Shown here: positions 32,096 through 43,160 of the stretch, piece after piece
Numbering within the stretch: position 1 is the stretch's first letter
How the letters are laid out: every line of letters begins with the position of its first letter
The notes under the pieces: generated by a model
The model's input: the letters and a program-made list of their open reading frames with translations, nothing else
Database searches by the model: none
What the model was told of the DNA's origin: nothing
Assembly: GCF_004193775.1 (NCBI RefSeq)
Contig: NC_041003.1
Span: 22,072,790-22,136,789, forward strand
Reading direction: 5' to 3'
Origin: Glycine soja
Taxonomy: Eukaryota; Streptophyta; Magnoliopsida; Fabales; Fabaceae
Length of the DNA: 64,000 nucleotides
Position numbers and translations under genes: made by a program

Positions 32096-33714
32096 TTTGG
32101 AAGCAATGCCTTCCAAGATTATTTAGATGATGCCAAAGAATCAAAAGTTAAGCAAATTCTAAAAGATTCAAGATTCAAGATTCAAGAATCAAGTTTCAAG
32201 TTTCAAGAATCAAGATTCAAGAACAATCAACATCAAGATTCAAGACTCAAGATTCAAGAATCAAGAGAAGACTCAATCAAGATAAGTACTAAAAAAGTTT
32301 TTCAAAACATTGAGTAGCACAAGAAGTTTTCACAAAATCATTACCAAAGAGTTTTACTCTCTAGTAATCGATTACCAGAAGGTAGTAATCGATTACCAGT
32401 AGCCAGCATTGTTTTCAAAACTGATTTACAAAGCTGTAATAGATTACCATAATCATGTAATCGGTTACCAATGTTTTAAAACGTTAGATTTCAAATTTCA
32501 AGAGTCACAACTACTGATAAAACTTTTCAAATCATTTTAAACTTGTGTAATTGATTACACAATACCTGTAATCAATTACCAGAGTTTCTAAACGTTTTGA
32601 TTTTCAAAATTTAAACATGAAGAGTCACATCTGTTGATGTGTAATCAATTACACCTTGTTGGTAATCGATTACCAGTGACTGATTTCGAAAAATAAATTT
32701 CCAAAAGTCACAATTCTTCAAGTGACTTGTTTCTGAAGATTTTTTTAAAAGTCACAACTTTTTAAATGACTAGTTTTCAAAAGAGTCACAATTTTTAAAA
32801 GGTGACTAGTTTTAAATAAATTGCCAAGAGTCACAAACTTTAACTTGAGTCATCAAGAGATTATAAATATGTGACCATGGCATGAATTTCACAACATCTT
32901 TTCAACGTTTTCTACAGAACTTTCTGATTCATTTCTCTTCATCTTTCTAAAAGTTTTTCTTCAATACTTTCTCTTTCAAGAAAAGTTCTTTGATCAAAAA
33001 CTTGTGTTATTCTTCTTCATTCACTTCTCCCTTTGCCAAAAGAATAGAAGGACTAACCGCCTGAATTCTTTTGTGTCTCTCTTCTCTCTTTCCAAGAGAA
33101 TTCAAAGGACTAACCGCCTGAAAATTTTTTTGATTCTTCCTTTCCCCTTAAACAAAAGATCTCAAATGACTAACCGCCTGAGATATCTTTTGTTTCCCCT
33201 TACAAAGATTCAATGGACTAACCGCCTGAGAATTCTTTGTCCCAACACATTGGAGGGTACATCCTTTGTGGTACAAGTAGAGGGTACATCTACTTAGGGG
33301 TTGTTATACTGAGAACAAGAGAGGGTTCATCCACTTGGTTATTCAAAGAGAACAAGGGAGGGTACATCCCTTGAGGATCTTTGGCTTGTAAAGGATTTTT
33401 ACAAGGTTGAAAGAAATCTCAAGAACCGGTTGGTTGCTTGGGGACTGGACATCGGCACAGGTTGTGGCCGAACCGGTATAAATCTTGTGTTTGTCTTCTT
33501 CTTCCCTACACACTTTAATTTCCACTGTGTTCTTTTATTTCCGCTTTACTTTTGACTAAGTTATTGTCTTTGTTCTTTACATCCTCACAACTTAGTAGTA
33601 AAGCCTAATTGAATCTAGTAACATTAAGAAGGTTAAATTTTTAATTAGTCAAGATACATTAATAATTAATTCAACCCCCCCTTCTTAATTATTCTGAGGC
33701 CACTTGATCCAACA
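32096..33714 (+). mobile_element. Solo copia (SIRE-like subfamily) LTR nested in Athila LTR
   Basis: 1619 bp ending CCACTTGATCCAACA, flanked by CTATT (32091-32095, 33715-33719). Its start TTTGGAAGCAATGCC aligns with TGTAGAAGCAAAGAC, so the first bases TG have changed. It is longer than the other two copia LTRs owing to a GATTCAAGAATCAAG-type tandem at 32155-32275, extra TAATCGATTA-type sites and a GACTAACCGCCTGA repeat. Confidence 0.82.
33045..33235 (+). repeat. Four-fold GACTAACCGCCTGA repeat in copia LTR
   Basis: Four units of about 50-65 bp, each with GACTAACCGCCTGA followed by AATTCTTT/AGATATCTTT-like and pyrimidine-rich sequence, near 33052, 33108, 33168 and 33218. They lie just before the conserved GGTTGCTTGGGGACTGGAC block. 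Confidence 0.85.
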
Positions 33715-34998
33715 CTATTTTTGTAGTATTGTAATTACTTTTGGGTAAAGATAGTTAATAAATACTTAGTACTTCCATTTTGTGTGTTTAATAATCATTT
33801 TCTCTCAATTTCAGGTTAATTAGGCGAGTTTGTATAGTGCTGATTTTCACCCTCTCGCTAAGCCAACCTGTCGGCTTAGCGAGCCATCTGCTGAGCGCAA
33901 CACTCCTTGGTCATCTCACTAAGCACACCGCTTGAGTCCATCCACTGAGCGAGAAAAGCACGCACTAAGCCAAAATTCACTAATTCGCGCTAAGCGGTTC
34001 AAAATTGCGCTAAGCGCACGAGCACGAACAAAGCCCCCTATTTAAGCCTGAAATCAAATTTTGGAAGGGAGTTTGGCCTTTTCTTGAAACTTATACATGT
34101 CTAGAGAGTTCCAGAGAGAGAAAGGTCCAAGTTCCAGAGAGTTTGAGAGATTTTGTTGTGTGAAGATCTGCAGAGACCAGAGCTTGAAGAGGAAGTTGTC
34201 CTGAGAGCTTGAGATGAGTTTGTGAGTGATTGTGACGTCTTAGAGGTGGAGGAGACATCCCCACTACTTGTATTTATGCAATCTTTCATCTTTCTCTTCT
34301 CTTTGTTGTAAAGGAAGCTTCCTAGTTATGGAAAGATAAATCCTCTGTTAGATCTTCCTTGTAGGTACTTGATGTAAATATCTTTTTATCTATCTAATAA
34401 TGTTTTGTGTGTTCTCTGTGCTATCAGTATTTCATTCTAGTATGCTTTTACCTTAATCACGTAGATGCATGCTTTGTTAGGGTCATTCAACAGTGGAAAC
34501 TGGTCTGATTCTTAGAACGTGATAGGACAGGGCTAGTTTGTCGTACTATCACGAGGGATCGGGGAACGATAACCTAGTTGTTGTATGTTTGTCTTAATGC
34601 AGTTTTGGTCGAGTTTAGTCCAACAAGAGGAATCTGTGAATGATGCTTGATCAGGATTAGGCTAGACTATCATGAGGAATCGGGGTTTAGCATTTCAGGA
34701 GACACCATAGAATGTATAAGCATTGTTAAGTAGAGAATATCCTTTTCACATCAGGCACCTATTAGGAAGACCAACGTGTCGCCTATTTGTCTTTACACAT
34801 CATTACTCACGTGATTTTCCTTTTAATAGTTAGGTTACACACATGTTCATAGTAAACATATCTCTTTTCACACTAGACACCTATTCACTGAAATAGCTTT
34901 ACCAAGTAACACAAGTTCCCCGCGAGTTTGATACTCGGTTATTACCGTTTTATACTACTTGTACGATCCAGTGCACTTGCCAGAAGCGAACAAGTTCT

Positions 34999-35017
34999 TG
35001 GCGCCGTTGCTAGGGAA
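34999..35017 (+). other. Primer binding site, Athila-lineage copy 2
   Basis: TGGCGCCGTTGCTAGGGAA, tRNA-Asp type. Confidence 0.75.
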
Positions 35018-35161
35018 CTTCTTTTTATTTGGAAAGTTAGTTCATTTTTAGGTGTCTATTCTTTATTCGTTATTCTTTGATTATCTGTGAATATTTATTC
35101 TCAATTCATATTTTTATTCTCTTATTGAATTGGATAACCGTTGTTTTTGTTAGTATTTTAT

Positions 35162-36350
35162 ATGCATAGATCTCCCACAGGAAATTTAGTTCCTCTGGAC
35201 TTAGAAATTGAAGCTACGTTGAGAAGGAACAGGGCCAAGAGGAGAAGGAAACTTCTGCAAGACAGAACAATTGCATCCATTCTTGAGGAACAAACTCATT
35301 TTTCTGATTCATTATCACCTGGTTCACCATCATCAAGGGAATCCGCTACTCAATTGCCTGAAACCACTATCATGGCAAACGAGCAACACCAGAGGATCAC
35401 CCTTGAGGATTATTCAAGCAGCTCAGTACCGCAATTCTTTACTAGCATTGCACATCCTAAAGTGCAAGCTCACAACATCAACTACCCGCATTGTTTAATT
35501 CATTTAATACAAAGGAATTTATTCCAAGGATTATCTAATGAAGACCCCTATGCACATTTGGCAATGTTCATTGAAATATGCAACACTTTTAAGATTGTTG
35601 GTGTGCCAAATGAAGCTATTCGACTCAGAATAAGTTTCTTTCTAAGCAACTTGAGATTTTAACAGAAACACTTGGTAAGTTGCCAGCTAAACTATCTATT
35701 GGTCAACCTACACATTCTTCTGTTTTGTAGGTTACAGGTTGTTCCATTTGTGGTAAGGCTCATGAAACAGGCCAATGTATTCCCATTGAAGAAAACACTC
35801 AAGAAATTCATTATATGGGAAATCAACAGCGACAAGGGTATACTCAAGGAGGCTTTTCAGGCTTCTAGGTCCGTATAATCAACAAGGACAGTGGAGGTCA
35901 CACCCTAGCAATTAGTTCAACAAAGACCAGGGTGGACCTTCGAACAGGCCAATCCAACAAGGGCCTTACATCTTTCAGAGGACTACTAAGTTAGAGGAGA
36001 CTTTGACTCAGTTTATGCACGTAACGATGTCAAATCATAAAAGCACTGAGTCAACACTGAAGAACCTTGAGGTCCAAGTGGGACAACTGGCCAAGCAGAT
36101 AGCTGACAAGTCATCCAACAGTTTTGTGGCAAATATAGAGAAGAATCCTAAGGAGGAATGCAAAGCTGTGATGACAAGGAGTAAGAGGTTTGTGGAGGCT
36201 GAGGACGAGGAGACTGTTGTGCACAAGAAGAAAGCTGCTGAAAAGAAAGGTACTGATGGCAAGAAAAATGATGTGAGAGGTGAAAGCAATCAGGAAAAAG
36301 AGAAACAAATAATGGTCAAGAAAAAAGAATTTAATGATCAAGAAAAATAA
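35162..36350 (+). pseudogene. gag: Athila-type gag, copy 2
   Basis: ATG 35162 gives MHRSPTGNLVPLDLEIEATL, an Arg-rich stretch, ITLEDYSSSSVPQFF, NINYPHCLIHLIQRN, then NEDPYAHLAMFIEICNTFKIVGVPNEAIR, after which a deletion joins a later part (LSNLRF stop at 35660). Frame-shifted remnants of the zinc-knuckle region lie at 35740-35960 and the C-terminal coiled region at 36003-36350 (TQFMHVTMSNHKSTES, VQVGQLAKQIADKSSNSF). Compared with copy 3, most of the capsid core (about 400 bases) is lost. It keeps the middle part deleted in copy 1, so the copies are independent deletion products. Confidence 0.78.
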
Positions 36351-36453
36351 AAAGAAGTAGAAAAAGAAAAAGGAAATAAAAAAATTGAAGAAGATGAAAA
36401 AAATGAGAATAAAGAGAAGAGTAGAAGTGATAAAGCTGTGAACAAAGGTATGT

Positions 36454-37181
36454 AAGTACCATATCCTGTGGTACCTTCCAAGAAGGAGAAGGACCGTCAT
36501 TTGGCGAGATTTTTAGATATTTTCAGGAAACTGGAAATAACCATGCCCTTCAGAGAAGCTTTACAGCAGATGCCACTCTACTCCAAGTTCTTGAAGGAAA
36601 TGTTAACAAGGAAACATAAGTATATTCACCAGGAAAACATTGTAATGGAAGGAAATTGTAGTGATGTGATTCAAAAGATCCTTCCACCCAAGCATAAAGA
36701 CCTTGGGAGTGTAACTATTCCTTGTTAAATTGGAGAAGTCACTGTGGGAAAGGCTCTTATTGATCAGGGAGCCAGTATTAATTTAATGCCACTCTCCATG
36801 TGCAGAAGGTTGGGAGAGTTGGAGATCATGCCCACTAAGATGACTTTACAACTTGTTGACCGATCCATTACCAGACCATATGGAGTAATTGAAGATGTGT
36901 TGGTCAGAGTGAAGCATTTTATCTTCCCGGCATACTTTGTGGTAAGGATATCTGTGAAGATACTGGCATTCCTGTAGTATTGGGAAGGCCATTCATGTTA
37001 ACTACAAGCTGCATAGTTGATATGGGTAGAAAGAAGCTGGAGATGTTTTGAAGATCAGAAAATTGATTTTGATTTGTTTGTTGAAGACAAGCATGCTCCA
37101 GAACAAAATGTTTGCTTACAGGTAATGGAAGTGGGTCAAGAGGTTCTGGAGGTAAGAACCAAAACATGGTATCACCCATTG
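36454..37181 (+). pseudogene. Athila-type retropepsin, copy 2
   Basis: VPYPVVPSKKEKDRHLARF, LQQMPLYSKFLKEML and HKYIHQENIVMEGNCSDV match copy 1. A TAA at 36726 interrupts before IGEVTVGKALIDQGASINLMP; the catalytic triplet is D-Q-G where relatives have D-L-G. Later frames break near 36950-37050. Inactive as it stands. Confidence 0.75.
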
Positions 37182-37389
37182 AGGTAAAAGCGTCTAGCTA
37201 ATGACCTTAAAGAAGCCCTTCCTGGGAGACAACCCAGTTTTAATTTTTGTTATCTTTTTCATGCATTATATCATGTGGAACTTGCTTTATAATCTGTACA
37301 TTGGAGTATATCAGCTTATCCTTGAATGTTAGATATAAGGGTTTCAATTTCTTGAGAAAGGGACTGAAAAATAACTTAGAAAATATTTT

Positions 37390-38425
37390 TTGAAAAATAG
37401 TCCTTTCGCTAAGCGCAAGCCCCGCACTAAACGCATCGTTGGTCATGTGCTAAGCCGCGAGTCTTAAGCGCTTAGCGTTCAACCCTTGCATCTTAGGCCG
37501 ATTTGGTCCGCTAAGCTGGCCAAGGCTGAGCTAAGCCAATTTCAATTCAATCTGAATTTGGCTAAGCGACGGCCTGATTGCTAAGCGTATTGTATTCTTT
37601 GGCTAAGCGCGACTAGTTGCCGCTAAGCTGAATTCCTTGCAGCCTAAACTGGGTTTCATGGAGCTAAGCGCCACTCATGGCAGCTAAGCTCAAATGCTTG
37701 CGGCAATGTAAGCGCTAAGCGATTCCTTTTCCACTAAGCGCTTTCTCCTTTGTACTCAAGATGCATCATTTTAGCTAAGCCAACCCAGAACCCAGCTTAG
37801 CGAGAGTTGCAGGTTTTTTGATCTGCAAAACTCGCTAAGCGGTCTTATCCACGCGCTAAGCCAAGCCCTTTGTGCTATAAAAAAATGATTTTGAATTTCA
37901 AATGTCGGCTAAGCGTGCAGATCCACTAAGCGAGCCTCATTGAGAAAGCAAACGTCTCTCTGGCTCGCTTAGCACAGCGATCCGCTAAGCGAGAAGGTCG
38001 AAAACTGCTTAAGTGAGTGTAACGGCAGTTACACTCACAATTGCCAGATTTCGCAAACTCTTTCTCTACATTCTCTCTCTCCAAAAAAATTTGTGCACCT
38101 TGCATCTGTGCTTTCTTTTTGCATTGTTTACTTCCAATCACAAAGCATCAATGATACAAGTAAGTTCCTTACTTCCTTTTCTCTTTTACTTTGTTGAACT
38201 TTAGGGTAGAAAACCTTAGATTTAGCTTTAGATTTTTAAGGTTTTAATGTTTTTTTAGAAGTAGTTAAAGATTAGGACTTTATATATGTTTGTACTATAG
38301 AAGTCATTTTGGTTGGTTTGCATGTTTGATTTGCCATTTAGAGGCTCAAAAAATGCAAGAAAACGAACTGTGTTTTTTGCGTTTTTCTGGAAAACGCGAT
38401 GACCTCGCTAAGCGAGCATGCTGCA
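37390..38425 (+). repeat. GCTAAGC-motif spacer, copy 2
   Basis: Same character as 10618-12083: GCTAAGC/CGCTAAGCG every 20-60 bases, including a CTCGCTTAGC…GCTAAGCGAG hairpin at 37972-38002. It ends where copy 3 inserts, next to CGCTAAGCGAGC. Confidence 0.75.
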
Positions 38426-39822
38426 TGTTAGTCGGTGAAAACGACTAACTTTTGTGTATAAAACTTGTATAAATTGTATCAAACTCTCCCAATTTATGGT
38501 TATTTTGTAATGTTATAAGTATTTTTTGTTAAGTATAGGTAATAAATACTTATATTTCCATTTTGTGTGTTTAATAATCATTTCCTCATAATTTCAGGTT
38601 AAATAAGTAAGCTTTGAAAGGGTTGTTTTCACCTTCTCGCTAAGCCAATCTGCTGGCTTAGCAAGCATTCGCTAAGCGCAACATTCCTGGGCTAGGCGCG
38701 AGGAAGAATCCAGAAGAAAATGAGCTTTACAAGTTCGCTAAGCGCACCGCTTCATCTCTCTAAGTGTACCACTTTAGTTCATCCGCTAAGCGAGAAAGGT
38801 GCGCTAAGCCAAAAATCACTAACATGCGCTAAGCGGTCCATACGTGCGCTAAGCGCACGAGCACGAACAAGGCCACCTATTTAAGCCTAAAATCAGATTT
38901 TGTGAAGAGAGTATGGACTGGGATTCAGAGCTTTGCATGTCTAGGGTTTTTAGAGAGACAAAGGTCCAAGTTCCAGAGTGTTTTGAGAGATTTTGCTATG
39001 TGAAGATCTGCAGAGACCAGAACTCGAAGCAGGAGCCGGTTTGAGAGCTTGAGATGAGTTTGTGAGTGATTGTGAGATCCTAGAGGTGAAGGAGACATCC
39101 TCACCACTTGCATTTTTGCAATCTTTCATCTTGTTCTTCTCTTTATTGTTAAGAAGGCTTCCTGGTGTGGAAAGCTAAATCCTCTGTTCGATCTTCCCTG
39201 TAGGTACCTAATGTAAATATATGTTTATCTATTTAATGATGTTTTATGTGTTCTCTGTGCTATCTGCTTTTCATTCCAGTATGCCTTTACCTTGATCACG
39301 TAGATGCATGCTTTGTTAGGGTCATTCAACAGTGGAAACTGGTCTGACTCTAAAGTCCTTGATAGTGCAGGGTTGAGTTGTCGTGCTTTCACGAGAAATC
39401 AGGGTGCGATAAGTTAGTTGAGTATGTGTGTCTTAATGGAGTCCTGGTTGAGTTAAGTCTTACAAGAGGAATCTGCGAATGATGCTTGATCAGGATTAGG
39501 CTAAACTATCATGAGGAATCGGGGTTTAGTATTTCAGGAGACACCATAAGAACACATGAGCATTGTTAGATAGAGAATATCTTTTTAGCATCAGGCACCT
39601 ATTAGGAATCTACTTGTTTTTACACATAATTTCTCTCGCGTGATTTTTCTTTCTTTTTGCACAAATAGTTTATACACTTGTTCATATTCACACTTACTTT
39701 TACACAATAGGCGCCTATTTGGTGAAATAGCTTACCAAATAACACAAGTTCCCCGAGTGTTCGATACTCGGTTCTTACCGTTTTATACTACTTATGCGAT
39801 CCGGTGCACTTGCCGGAAGCCA
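38426..39822 (+). mobile_element. 5' LTR of Athila-lineage copy 3
   Basis: 1397 bp, TGTTAGTCGG to GGAAGCCA. The stem 38427-38434/38442-38449 is perfect. GCTAAGC motifs at 38636-38860. The CGAGTGTTCGATACTCGG hairpin near 39752-39770 is shared with other copies (8286, 34922). Confidence 0.83.
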
Positions 39823-39832
39823 AACAAGTTTT

Positions 39833-39851
39833 TGGCGCCGTTGTTGGGGAA
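39833..39851 (+). other. Primer binding site, Athila-lineage copy 3
   Basis: TGGCGCCGTTGTTGGGGAA, tRNA-Asp type. Confidence 0.75.
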
Positions 39852-40004
39852 CTTCTTTTTATTTGGGAAGTTAGCTTGTTTTCAGGTGTCTATTCTTCAT
39901 TTTTTATTCTTTGATTGTTTTTGTGAATATTCATTCATAAATTCTATTTGTCTTTTTCTGTTTACCTGGATAACCGTTGTTCTGTTAGTATTGTATAGCA
40001 TAGA

Positions 40005-41634
40005 TCTCCCATAAGCAATTTAGCTCCTCTGGACTTAGAAATTGAAGCTACATCGGGAAGGAACAAGGCCAAGAGGAGAAGGAAACTTCTGCAAGTTACA
40101 ACAGTTGCATCCATACTTGAGGAGGAGACTCATTTCTCTGACTTATTATCACCTGATTCACCATCATCAAGGGAATCCAAAACTCAATTACCTGAAGTCA
40201 TTACCATGGCAGAAGAGCATGACCAGAGGATTACCCTTGAAGATTACTCAAGTAGTTCAACACCATAATTTTTCACCAGCATTGCATGTCCTGAAGTGCA
40301 AGCTAACAACATCAACTACCCACATTTCTTAATTCATTTAATACAGGGAAACTTATTTCAAGGATTACCTAATGAAGACCCCTATGCACACTTGGCATCA
40401 TTCATTGAAATATGCAACACTGATAAGATTGTCGGTGTACCAAACGAAGCTATTAGGCTCAGCCTTTTCTCATTCTCATTGGCAAGAGAAGCCAAGAGGT
40501 GGCTCCACTCATTCAAGGGTAACAGTCTGAAAACCTGGGAAGAAGTTGTTGAAAAGTTCCTAAAGAAATACTTCCTAGAGTCCAAGACTGCGGAAGGGAA
40601 AGCTGCAATCTCTGTATTTCATCAGTTTCCTGATGAATCTCTGAGTGAAGCATTGGAGAGGTTCAAAGGCTTGTTGAGAAGAACTCTCACTCATGGGTTT
40701 TCTGAGCCAATCCAATTGAATATGTTTATAGATGGGCTGGGACCACAAACCAAGCAACTGTTAGATGCTTCTACAGTGAGAAAGATAAAACTGAAGACCC
40801 CAGAAGAAGCAACTGAGCTAATTGAGAACATGTCAGCCAGTGATCATGCCATTCTACGATGACAGAACCCATCAACCCACGAAGAAAAGCTTGTTAGAGC
40901 TATCATCACATGACGCTTTATTGGCACAGAACAAGTTGCTTTCTAAGCAACTTTGGATTTTAATAGAAACACTCGGTAAGCTGCCAACTAAGTTGTCTAT
41001 GGGTTAACCTACACACTCTTCTATTTTGCAGGTTACATGTTGTACCATCTGTGGTGAGGCTCATGAAACAGGCCAATGTACTCCCACTGAAGAAAACACT
41101 TAAGAAATTCATTATATGGGAAATCAACAGCGACAAGGGTATACTCAAGGAGGATTTTCAGGCTTCCAGTAGGGTCCATATAATCAACAAGGACAGTGGA
41201 GGACACACCTTGGCAATCAGTTCAACAAAGACCAGAGTGGGCCTCCAAACAGGCCAATTCAACGAGGACCTAACATATTCCAAAGAACTACTTAGCTGGA
41301 GGAGACCTTGACTCAGTTTATGCAGGTAACAATGTCAAATCATAAAAGCATTGAGTCAGCATTGAAGAACCTTGAAGTCCAGGTGGGACAACTGGCCAAG
41401 CAGATAGCTGACAAGTCATCCAATAGTTTTGTGGCAAATACGGAACAGAATCCCAAGGAGGAATGCAAAACTGTGATGACAAGGAGTAAAAGGTTTGTGG
41501 AAGTTAAGGATGATGATAGTGTTGTGCATAAGAAGAAAACTGCTAACAAGAAAAGTACTGATGACAAGAAAAATGAGGTGAGAGGTGAAAGTAATCAAGA
41601 AAAAGAGGAACAAATAATGGTCAAGAATAAATAA
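40005..41634 (+). pseudogene. gag: Athila-type gag, copy 3 (most complete)
   Basis: The start codon seen in the other copies is lost here (an inserted base turns ATGCATAG into ATAGCATAG). The gag core is otherwise nearly intact from 40296: NINYPHFLIHLIQGNLF, NEDPYAHLASFIEICNT, LFSFSLAREAKRWLHSFKGN, WEEVVEKFLKKYF, FHQFPDESLSEALERFKGLL, PIQLNMFIDGLGPQTKQLL, ending at a TGA at 40860. A CTICGEAHETGQC zinc knuckle (C-X2-C-X3-H-X4-C) follows near 41041, and then a Gln/Gly-rich stretch and the C-terminal region from 41308 (VQVGQLAKQIADKSSNSF). Several stops separate the parts. It is the best template for the family. Confidence 0.82.
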
Positions 41635-41734
41635 TTAAAGGACCAAGAAAAAGAAAAAGAAATAGAAAATGAAAAAAATGAAAAAGAAGAAAAAAAATAA
41701 TATGACTGCAAAGAAGAGTAGGAGTTAAAAAGTT

Positions 41735-42229
41735 GTGGATGAAGGTGTGGAAGTACCGTATCCTGTGGTACCTTCCAAGAAAGAAAAAGATCGTCATCTG
41801 GCGAGATTTTTAGATATTTTCAGGAAACTGGAAATAACCATGCCCTTCGGAGAAGCTTTGCAGCAGATGCCACTCTACTCTAAATTTTTGAAAGATATGT
41901 TAACATGGAAGCACAAATACATTCATCAGGAAAACATTATAGTGGAAGGAAATTGTAGTGTTGTGATCCAGAGGATCCTTCCACCCAAGCATAAAGATCC
42001 TGGGAGTGTAACGATTCCTTGTTCAATTGGAGAAGTCAATGTGGGAAAAGCTCTTATTGACCTGGGAGCCAGTATCAATTTGATGCCACTCTCCATGTGT
42101 AGAAGATTGGGAGAGTTGGAAATAATGCCCACTCGAATGACTTTACAATTAGCTGACTGCTCCATTACCAGGCCATATGGAGTAATTGAAGATGTTTTGG
42201 TCAGAGTAAAACATTTTATCTTCCCACAG
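41735..42229 (+). pseudogene. Athila-type retropepsin, copy 3, C-terminally fused by deletion
   Basis: VPYPVVPSKKEKDRHLARF, QQMPLYSKFLKDML, CSIGEVNVGKALIDLGASINLMP (the canonical D-L-G-A-S active site), SMCRRLGELEIMPTRMTLQL, GVIEDVLVRVKHFIFP. At about 42229 the frame leaves the protease and enters ORF2 sequence out of frame. The active-site half is the best preserved of the three copies; the C-terminal ILGR half is deleted. Confidence 0.8.
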
Positions 42230-43160
42230 ATTACAGAGAGATTGAGGCTATCTTATGCATACCGGGCCGAGGGTTCATTTTGAACGCTGAGGGCCATCCT
42301 AGGAGGATTCTCAGGAAAGATTTGACTACTTTAGCCCAGGTGTGGAGTGTTCTCTCATACTCCAACCTGGCCCCCACATCACATACCTCTAATCTGACAG
42401 TGGACAGAGCTAGGATGATCTTTGGCCTAGTCTCTCGCATGGACATGAACATAGGAGCTCTTATTTCTGGCCAGATGACTTTTATAGCCCAGTCTAACAC
42501 TTCTAGACTTGGGTTTCCTACTCTGATCACCGCCATATGTAGAGCCAAAGGGGTTGTCTCTGACAGCCTTACTTTTGAATGCCTGAGCCCAGTTATTAAC
42601 TTGGCCTACATCAGGAAGAACTGTTGGAATCCTGAGGATCTAATAGTTTCTATCTGAGGGGCTAGGAGGGCAAGGGCAAGATCAGCTGAGCTTCCTTCCA
42701 TATCTGCAGCTCCTACTCTAGCATCCACTTCAGCAGCTCCTTCTGTCCCAGCTCAGACAAATTCTCAGCGCTTTGAAGCCATGCTTCAGAGCATTCATAA
42801 GGGACAGATCATTTTATTTCAGAGTTTATAGGTGGTGGCGCCTCCAGGATCCATTCCTTCAGCCCAGGTACCACAGCATATGGAGGATGAGCCATCTGAG
42901 GCCACCATTCCAAAGCCATTTGTTGTAGGGGAAGAGGCAGGTGAGACAGGTAGTTGCTGCCACTCCTGAGAGATCTCTTGAGGCCACTTTAGAGCCTTCT
43001 GCACCAGTGGAGGACCTACCTTCACCTCAGCATACAATAGACCTATCCTAGAGATACCTGAGGACCCGACCACACTGGTCCTGACTCTAGACACTTCTCC
43101 TCCAACTACTCCAATACTTCATCTGACAGATGAAGAGGATGTTCAGACACAAGATACATA
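42230..43160 (+). pseudogene. ORF2 C-terminal two thirds, copy 3
   Basis: After the deletion join, a frame continues with CIPGRGF-LNAEG (partly in another frame), LRKDLTTLAQVWSVLSYSNL, GLVSRMDMNIGALISGQMT, LGFPTLITAICRAKGVVSDSL, closely matching copy 1. After a stop at 42655 the Pro/Ser/Thr-rich tail follows with SQRFEAMLQSI and LHLTDEEDVQTQD in shifting frames. The N-terminal part (basic start and the EAWNRYI region) is deleted. Confidence 0.75.

Larger units (their letters stand above)
32017..34988 (+). mobile_element. 5' LTR of Athila-lineage copy 2, interrupted
   Basis: Starts TGTTAGACGATGAATACGAC and, once the nested copia LTR (32096-33714) is set aside, follows the LTR of copies 1 and 3. 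GCTAAGC motifs at 33845-34015. The end near 34988 is set by comparison; the expected terminal CA is altered. Confidence 0.75.
32017..38425 (+). mobile_element. Athila-lineage element, copy 2 (gag-protease-spacer), truncated by copy 3
   Basis: LTR (32017-34988, with a copia LTR nested in it), primer site, gag, protease, conserved segment and motif spacer in the order of copy 1. Copy 3 begins at 38426 inside its spacer. It inserted into the 5' part of PMD copy 1. ORF2 and 3' LTR are not found on the far side of copy 3. Confidence 0.8.
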
